Source: an uncultured Oscillospiraceae bacterium (lineage in GTDB: Bacteria; Bacillota; Clostridia; Oscillospirales; Oscillospiraceae). Taken from it: a stretch of DNA of 64,000 nt. Made by a program: the position numbers and the translations under genes. The notes below the pieces were generated by a model, which ran no database searches, was not told the DNA's origin, and saw only the letters and a program-made list of their open reading frames with translations. Shown one piece after another: positions 59,018 to 64,000 of the stretch. The stretch lies in NCBI GenBank assembly GCA_944385095.1, contig CALWVS010000003.1, forward strand, positions 62,001 through 126,000. Reading direction: 5' to 3'. Numbering within the stretch: position 1 is the first letter of the stretch; every line of letters begins with the position of its first letter.

Positions 59018-60082
59018 ATGACTACTACTTGGAAAAGATTAACAGCAACTCTGATTTGTGGTACTATGGTTGCCGGACTGGCAGCTTGTAGCGGCGGTAC
59101 TACAAGTACAGGGGGCACCAGCAGTACCACATCTGAAAGCACTGGTAGCACTGGTGATGTGATTGAGTTACAGATTGGATTTGAGAACTCCATCTCTGAA
59201 CCCATTGGTCAGGGCATTGAGAAGTGGGCGGAATTGCTGGATGAAGTTTCTGGTGGCACCATGAAAATTACCCCCTATCCTGACAGCCAGCTGGGAAGCA
59301 AGAATGAATTGATTGATTCCATGCTGTTGGGTGAGCCTGTGTGTACGCTGGCTGACGGTGCATTCTATGCAGACTATGGTGTACCTGATTTTGGTATTGT
59401 ATTTGCTCCCTTCCTGTTTGACAGCTGGGATGAGTGCTGGGCTTTGATTGAGTCTGACTGGTATGCAGATCAATCTGCTCAACTGGAGAGCAAGGGTCTG
59501 AAGATTCTGTCCTCCAACTGGATGTATGGTGCCCGTCATACCCTGACCAACACACCTGTCAACACTGTGGATGACTTGGCAGGTCTGAAAATCCGTGTAC
59601 CAAACAACCAGATTCAGTCCTATGGGTTTGATGTGCTGGGTGCTGTGTCCACCGGCATGGATTTGGGTGATGTATACTCTGCCCTTCAGACAAAAACCAT
59701 TGATGGCGCAGAAAATCCCCTGGCTACTCTGTATGGACGCAAGCTCCATGAGGTTGCACAGTATCTGATTTTGGATGGTCATGTGCTCAACTTTACCACT
59801 TGGGTTTGCTCTGCTGACTGGTTCAACTCCCTCACTGAGGAACAGCAGAACTGGCTCATTGAGACTGGCGAAGAAGCAGGCTTCTATAATAACACTGTTC
59901 TGGAGGAGCAGGAAGCAAATTATTTGCAGATGATGAAGGATGAGGGTGTCACAGTTGTGGAGCCTACTGAGGAGGTTCTGGAGGGCTTCCGCACAAAGGC
60001 TCAGGCTTTCTATGAGATGGGCAGTACCTTTGGTTGGAGCGATGGTCTGTATGAGACTGTCTGTGAGGCTATGGGCAAGTAA
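59018..60082 (+). CDS. dctP: TRAP transporter substrate-binding protein, DctP family
   Basis: 354 aa. A lipoprotein signal with lipobox LAACSGG (Cys near 24) and a Ser/Thr/Gly linker precede the DctP domain. ISEPIGQGIEKWAELLDEVSGGTMKI, DLAGLKIRVPNNQ with the conserved carboxylate-binding Arg near residue 193, and VYSALQTKTIDGAENPLAT near 225 are typical. It captures an organic acid, here most likely a sugar acid such as galactonate. AGAGG precedes the ATG. First of the three TRAP genes. Confidence 0.94.
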   Translation: MTTTWKRLTATLICGTMVAGLAACSGGTTSTGGTSSTTSESTGSTGDVIELQIGFENSISEPIGQGIEKWAELLDEVSGGTMKITPYPDSQLGSKNELIDSMLLGEPVCTLADGAFYADYGVPDFGIVFAPFLFDSWDECWALIESDWYADQSAQLESKGLKILSSNWMYGARHTLTNTPVNTVDDLAGLKIRVPNNQIQSYGFDVLGAVSTGMDLGDVYSALQTKTIDGAENPLATLYGRKLHEVAQYLILDGHVLNFTTWVCSADWFNSLTEEQQNWLIETGEEAGFYNNTVLEEQEANYLQMMKDEGVTVVEPTEEVLEGFRTKAQAFYEMGSTFGWSDGLYETVCEAMGK

Positions 60083-60123
60083 GCAGTTACTGCATACGAT
60101 TGCACCAAACTTAGATTGATAGA

Positions 60124-60159
60124 ATCACGACCGGTGACAGTTTTGTTACTGGTCGTGAT
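60124..60159 (+). promoter_or_regulatory. Intercistronic hairpin between dctP and dctQ
   Basis: ATCACGACCGGT pairs with ACTGGTCGTGAT (11 of 12 bp) around a 12-nt loop. No T-run follows, so it is more likely a stabiliser or processing site than a terminator. Confidence 0.6.
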
Positions 60160-60179
60160 GTGCAAAAGGAGGAAATCTC

Positions 60180-60680
60180 ATGAAGGAGGACAACAAGCTC
60201 AAAGCAATCCTTGGGAATCTGGATGTTATTGTGGCGGCTGTTGTGTTGGCAATTTTGATTGTTCTGACCTTTGCAGGTGTGCCATTCCGCTATGTATTTA
60301 ATAAACCGTTCACATGGCTGGAAGAAGTACAGCTTGCCTGTATGGTTTGGATTGTGTTTGCTGCGGCTGGTGCTGCGTTTCGTGCAGGAAATCAGGTTGC
60401 CATTGAAATGGTGGTTGATATGCTGCCAAAGAAGATGCAGAAGATGGTAGAAATTTTTATTTCTGTTGTAGTGGTTGTTGTACTTGGCTATCTGATGTAT
60501 CAGAGTTTTGGTTATCTGGAGATTTTTATTCGCAGTGGTCGTTCCACCCCTATGTTGAAAATTCCATATGTAGTGATTTATGGTATTGCACCAGTTTCCT
60601 ATGTACTGATGGTTATCAGCTATTTCTACGCTCTGGTGACGGGCGTTAAGTCTGAAGCAAAGGAGGCAATGGAAGAATGA
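60180..60680 (+). CDS. dctQ: TRAP transporter small permease, DctQ family
   Basis: 166 aa with four membrane helices; FTWLEEVQLACMVWIVFAAAGAAFR near residues 41-65 is the DctQ signature. It pairs with DctM in the membrane. AGGAGG precedes the ATG; the end overlaps dctM by 4 nt (ATGA). Confidence 0.93.
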   Translation: MKEDNKLKAILGNLDVIVAAVVLAILIVLTFAGVPFRYVFNKPFTWLEEVQLACMVWIVFAAAGAAFRAGNQVAIEMVVDMLPKKMQKMVEIFISVVVVVVLGYLMYQSFGYLEIFIRSGRSTPMLKIPYVVIYGIAPVSYVLMVISYFYALVTGVKSEAKEAMEE

Positions 60681-61963
60681 ATGAAGTGTTAGCTTTGGCA
60701 TCCATTGTGATGCTCCTGTTGCTGTTTTTGAAAGTACCTGTATTTATTTCTGTGCTAGGTGGTGCAGCAGTTTATTTCCTGCTGAACCCCAATGTAAATC
60801 CTGTTGTATTTGCCCAGCAGTCCATTGTTGGTGTAGAGAGTATTTCTCTGTTGGCCATTCCATTCTTTGTGTGTGCTGGTATTATGATGAACTACACCGG
60901 CGTAACAGCCCGTATCATGAATTTCTGTGAGGTGCTGACTGGTCGTATGTTTGGCGGTCTTGCACAGGTGAATGTGTTGCTGTCCACATTGATGGGCGGT
61001 CTGTCTGGCTCTAACTTGGCTGATGCTGCAATGGAAGCAAAAATGCTGGTACCTGAGATGGAGAAGAAGGGATTCTCTAAAGAGTTCTCCACTGTGGTGA
61101 CTGCTGCATCTGCTATGATTACCCCTTTGATTCCTCCTGGAATCTCCATGATTCTCTATGGCTGTATTGCCAATGTGTCTATCGGTGATTTGTTCCTGTC
61201 CGGTTTGACTGTAGGTGCCCTGCTGTGTGTGACCATGATGCTTTTGGTGCGGTTTGTATCCAAAAAGCGTGGATATGCGCCTCTCCGTACCACCCCTGTT
61301 ACTGGTCAGGAGTTTGCAAGAGCGATTAAGCCTGCCATTTTGCCTCTGTTGCTTCCTATTATTATCATTGGTGGTATCCGTATTGGTGTGTTCACTGCAA
61401 CAGAAGCAGGTGCTGTGGCGATTATCTATGCCATGCTGCTGGGTCTGATTTATCGTGAAATGCACTGGGCAGACCTGAAGCAGGGCTTCAAGGAGACTGT
61501 GTGCACCACATCTTCTATTATGCTCATTGTGTCAGCTGCCAGCGTGTTCTCCTGGGTACTGACAAAGGAGCGGATTCCCCAGATGCTGACAGAGTGGATT
61601 GTAGCAACCATTGACAACAAGTATGTGTTCCTGCTGATTGTGAATATCTTCCTGTTGATTGTTGGTATGTTCATTGAAGGAAACGCCTCCATGATTATTC
61701 TGGTGCCTCTCCTGCATCCCATTGCAAAAGAATATGGCATCAATGAAATTCAGTTTGCCATGACCTACATCTTTAACAATGCCATCGGTGCATTGTCTCC
61801 CCCTATGGGAACCTTGATGTTTGTCACTTGTGGTATTACTGGTTGTAAGACAGGTAAGTTCATTCGGGAAGCTGTCCCATTCTATCTGTTGTTGGTTGTC
61901 AACCTGCTGCTTATTACATATGTACCTGTGTTCTCCACTGGTATTCTGACTCTGTTCGGTTGA
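60677..61963 (+). CDS. dctM: TRAP transporter large permease, DctM family
   Basis: 428 aa with about twelve membrane helices. LLAIPFFVCAGIMMNYTGVTARIMNFCE near residue 55, LMGGLSGSNLADAAMEAK near 112 and AASAMITPLIPPGISMILYG near 140 are family hallmarks. It is the sodium-coupled transport channel of the TRAP system. The start overlaps dctQ; the stop is followed by a hairpin and uxaB. Confidence 0.95.
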   Translation: MNEVLALASIVMLLLLFLKVPVFISVLGGAAVYFLLNPNVNPVVFAQQSIVGVESISLLAIPFFVCAGIMMNYTGVTARIMNFCEVLTGRMFGGLAQVNVLLSTLMGGLSGSNLADAAMEAKMLVPEMEKKGFSKEFSTVVTAASAMITPLIPPGISMILYGCIANVSIGDLFLSGLTVGALLCVTMMLLVRFVSKKRGYAPLRTTPVTGQEFARAIKPAILPLLLPIIIIGGIRIGVFTATEAGAVAIIYAMLLGLIYREMHWADLKQGFKETVCTTSSIMLIVSAASVFSWVLTKERIPQMLTEWIVATIDNKYVFLLIVNIFLLIVGMFIEGNASMIILVPLLHPIAKEYGINEIQFAMTYIFNNAIGALSPPMGTLMFVTCGITGCKTGKFIREAVPFYLLLVVNLLLITYVPVFSTGILTLFG

Positions 61964-61977
61964 TCATATTGGTTTGA

Positions 61978-62002
61978 GTACGGTGGACTGGTTCCACCGT
62001 AC
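61978..62002 (+). promoter_or_regulatory. Intercistronic hairpin between dctM and uxaB
   Basis: GTACGGTGGA pairs with TCCACCGTAC (10 bp) around a 5-nt loop; only TTGTGT follows, a weak tail. Confidence 0.6.
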
Positions 62003-62031
62003 TTGTGTATGAAAAATTTGAGGTGAATGTG

Positions 62032-63522
62032 ATGGAAAAGCTCAACTATGAAGTGCTAAAAAAATCCGGTTATGAAGGTTATATTCTGGAGAAAGCACCA
62101 GAGAAGATTTTACAGTTTGGTGAGGGTAATTTTCTGCGTGCTTTTGTAGACTACTGGTTTGATGTATCCAACGAAAAGGCAGGGTTCAATGGAAAGGCAG
62201 TGCTGGTGCAGCCCATTGCCCCCGGTCTTGCGAAACTGATTAACGAGCAGGAGGGACTATACACCCTGTATCTGCGTGGTCGTGAGAATGGGGAAAAGGT
62301 AGACCGTAAGAGAGTGATTTCCTCTGTCAGCCGCTGCCTGAATCCCTATGAAAAGGCAGATTATGACGCTATGATGGAAGTGGCAGTGTCTGACGATTTG
62401 GAGTACATTGTATCCAATACCACAGAGGCAGGGATTGTCTATGACCCAGCCTGTCAAAAGGATGACTGCCCCCCTTCCTCTTTCCCTGCAAAGCTGACCC
62501 AAGTGCTGTATCAGCGTTGGAAGGCAGGAAAGAAGCCGGTTGTGATTCTCTCCTGTGAGCTGATTGACAACAACGGCAAGGAATTGGAAAAGTGTGTGGG
62601 ACAGTACATTGACCAGTGGGCACTGGAGGCAGAATTCAAGGCATGGTGTGCGACTTGTACCTTCTGTTCCACTCTGGTGGACCGCATTGTGCCCGGTCGA
62701 ATCAAGGATGCTGAGGAAGTGAAGCGTCTGGAAGAAGCCAATGGCTACCACGATGAACTGATTGACGTGGGCGAAGTGTTTGGTGTATGGAATATTGAAG
62801 GACCAGAATGGCTGCAAGAGCAGCTTCCCTTCCAGAAGGCAGGGGTCAACTGTATTGTGGTTCCCGATGTAACCCCATACAAAAAGCGCAAAGTGCGTAT
62901 TCTCAATGGCGCACACACCGGGTTTGTGCTGGGTGCTTATCTGGCAGGGTTTGACATTGTCCGTGACTGTATGCAGGATGAGACGGTATGTGGATTTATG
63001 AACAAAATGCTCCATGAGGAAGTGATTCCCACGCTGCCTCTGGATAAGCAGGATTTGGAGCAGTTTGCCAGTGCAGTGGAGGACCGCTTCAATAACCCAT
63101 TTATCGACCATGAGCTGATGAGCATTTCCCTCAACTCCACATCCAAATGGAAGGCACGCAATATGCCCAGCTTTTTGGAGTACATTGAAAAAGAGGGCAA
63201 GCTGCCCACCTGTCTGACCATGAGTTTGGCAGCTTATATTGCATTCTATTCCAATGACATTCAGGAGTTGACCGACGCCGGACTGGTGTGCCGCCGTGCC
63301 AAGGGCAACACCTACACAGTCAGCGACGACCGCTGGGCACTGGAATTCTATTGGAATCACAGAAATGACAGTGCAGAAGCACTGGTGCATGCTGTTCTCA
63401 CCAATGAGCAGATGTGGGACCAGGATTTGACCCAGATTGCAGGGCTGGAATCTGCGGTACTGGCTAATCTGAACACCATCCGTACAGAGGGTGCAAAGGC
63501 TGCATACGCATCCTGTCTGTAA
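62032..63522 (+). CDS. uxaB: Tagaturonate reductase (altronate oxidoreductase)
   Basis: 496 aa mannitol-dehydrogenase superfamily enzyme. The N-terminal Rossmann motif reads LQFGEGNFLRAFVDYW near residue 24, EYIVSNTTEAGIVYDP near 125, and the catalytic region RILNGAHTGFVLGAYLAG near 288 with Asn-Gly-Ala-His. It reduces D-tagaturonate to D-altronate with NADH. UxuB, the fructuronate enzyme, is the alternative, but the adjacent uxaA settles the call. The ATG at 62032 follows GAGGTG; the frame is open to 62005. Confidence 0.93.
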   Translation: MEKLNYEVLKKSGYEGYILEKAPEKILQFGEGNFLRAFVDYWFDVSNEKAGFNGKAVLVQPIAPGLAKLINEQEGLYTLYLRGRENGEKVDRKRVISSVSRCLNPYEKADYDAMMEVAVSDDLEYIVSNTTEAGIVYDPACQKDDCPPSSFPAKLTQVLYQRWKAGKKPVVILSCELIDNNGKELEKCVGQYIDQWALEAEFKAWCATCTFCSTLVDRIVPGRIKDAEEVKRLEEANGYHDELIDVGEVFGVWNIEGPEWLQEQLPFQKAGVNCIVVPDVTPYKKRKVRILNGAHTGFVLGAYLAGFDIVRDCMQDETVCGFMNKMLHEEVIPTLPLDKQDLEQFASAVEDRFNNPFIDHELMSISLNSTSKWKARNMPSFLEYIEKEGKLPTCLTMSLAAYIAFYSNDIQELTDAGLVCRRAKGNTYTVSDDRWALEFYWNHRNDSAEALVHAVLTNEQMWDQDLTQIAGLESAVLANLNTIRTEGAKAAYASCL

Positions 63523-63532
63523 CAATCAAAAA

Positions 63533-63565
63533 CGGGTCTGCACCTATGGGGTTGGCAGACCCGTC
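63533..63565 (+). promoter_or_regulatory. Intercistronic hairpin between uxaB and uxaA
   Basis: ACGGGTCTGC pairs with GCAGACCCGT (10 bp) around a 13-nt loop; CCCCATTTTG follows, so termination would be partial. Confidence 0.6.
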
Positions 63566-63600
63566 CCCATTTTGTCACAACAAGAGAAGGAGATTGTCCT

Positions 63601-64000
63601 ATGCCTGAATTGATTCATATTCACCCCAAGGATAATGTAGTAGTTGCCCTGAAACCCGTCCCAGCCGGGACTGTGTTTGAGGGAGTGACCGCAAAAGTAG
63701 ACATTCCACAGGGGCATAAAATGGCACTGTCACCCATTGGAGCAGGGGAGCAGGTCATTAAATACGGTTTTTCTATTGGTCACGCCACAGAACCCATTGA
63801 AGTGGGTGCATGGGTGCATACCCACAATATGAAAACCAACCTGTCAGGAGAAATTGACTATACATACAATCCAGAATTACAGTTTCCCACCCCTGTGGAG
63901 GCTGCCACCTTTCAGGGCTACCGTCGCAGAGATGGGAAAGTGGGCATCCGCAATGAAATTTGGATTTTACCCACAGTAGGCTGTGTGAATGATGTGGCAA
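63601..64000 (+). CDS. uxaA: Altronate dehydratase, N-terminal part (gene continues beyond window)
   Basis: The first 133 codons are present and the frame stays open to the window end. The N-terminal SAF domain (ELIHIHPKDNVVVALKPV, then GHKMALSPIGAGEQVIKYGFSIGHAT near 40-62) with the VGAWVHTHNMKTNL motif is followed by FQGYRRRDGKVGIRNEIWILPTVGC, the beginning of the catalytic domain. It dehydrates D-altronate to 2-keto-3-deoxygluconate. AAGGAG precedes the ATG. It is the fourth step-related gene of the operon after uxaB. Confidence 0.95.
   Translation, partial: MPELIHIHPKDNVVVALKPVPAGTVFEGVTAKVDIPQGHKMALSPIGAGEQVIKYGFSIGHATEPIEVGAWVHTHNMKTNLSGEIDYTYNPELQFPTPVEAATFQGYRRRDGKVGIRNEIWILPTVGCVNDVA

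Noticed and set aside
62257..63525. A 422-codon leftward frame across uxaB
   Set aside because: It is antisense to uxaB, with Cys/His/Gln-rich composition typical of shadow frames.

Overview
The window looks like a chromosomal segment of an anaerobic, gut-type Clostridia (Firmicutes/Bacillota), probably near the Oscillospirales. Pointers are Firmicutes-type signals (strong AGGAGG ribosome sites, many -35/-10 promoters with 17-nt spacers, U-tailed terminators), hprK, the rapZ-yvcK-whiA cluster, DnaE, a SpoVB-like flippase, a VanW protein, a TRAP transporter and several [4Fe-4S] proteins. No tRNA, rRNA, insertion sequence, prophage or CRISPR array was seen. The species cannot be named from the sequence alone.

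Layout. 1-4.9 kb: end of a chemoreceptor, a CBS/DRTGG-type pyrophosphatase, a microbial PARG-like protein, an ArsC/Spx-family protein and a divergent LysR regulator. 5-12.8 kb: argC-argJ-argB-argD, followed after a terminator by an NhaC-family antiporter, an ornithine racemase-like enzyme and GreA. 12.8-22.2 kb: a large leftward purine operon (purE-C-F-M-N-purO-purH'-D, then HAD and DIP1984-type genes) that starts with a promoter, a 28-codon leader peptide and a terminator, and is followed by a structured RNA. 22.3-26.6 kb: glycosyltransferase, PAP2 phosphatase and an amino-acid ABC transporter. 26.9-39.8 kb: LTA-synthase-like sulfatase, hprK-glk, murB-rapZ-yvcK-whiA-vanZ-dnaE and a pseudo-rhomboid protein. 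39.9-54.6 kb: siroheme-type reductase, orphan hybrid histidine kinase, DUF362 ferredoxin with a lipoprotein, SpoVB-like flippase, crotonase, AEC carrier, a stand-alone ncRNA of about 410 nt, DUF2461, VanW, XpaC-like and thyA-folA. 54.7-56.9 kb: a DUF262/HNH probable defence gene and a small membrane protein. 57-64 kb: a GntR regulator and a coherent L-galactonate/hexuronate operon (lgoD-like, dctPQM, uxaB, uxaA), cut by the window end.

How the genes work together. The arg genes convert acetylglutamate to acetylornithine, and ArgJ recycles the acetyl group. Orr could interconvert L- and D-ornithine. The pur operon encodes most steps to IMP with two unusual choices: PurH is split into a separate formyltransferase and a PurO-type cyclohydrolase, and PurF lacks the N-terminal glutaminase cysteine. 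In the last operon the TRAP system would import a sugar acid, LgoD would oxidise L-galactonate to D-tagaturonate, UxaB would reduce it to D-altronate, and UxaA would dehydrate it to 2-keto-3-deoxygluconate.

Most noteworthy: the leader-peptide attenuator of the purine operon, two unannotated structured RNAs on the minus strand (about 12.86-13.04 kb and 48.95-49.37 kb), the degenerate PurF glutaminase, and a regular set of intercistronic hairpins in the galactonate operon. All functional calls were made by reading the sequence; no database search was run.
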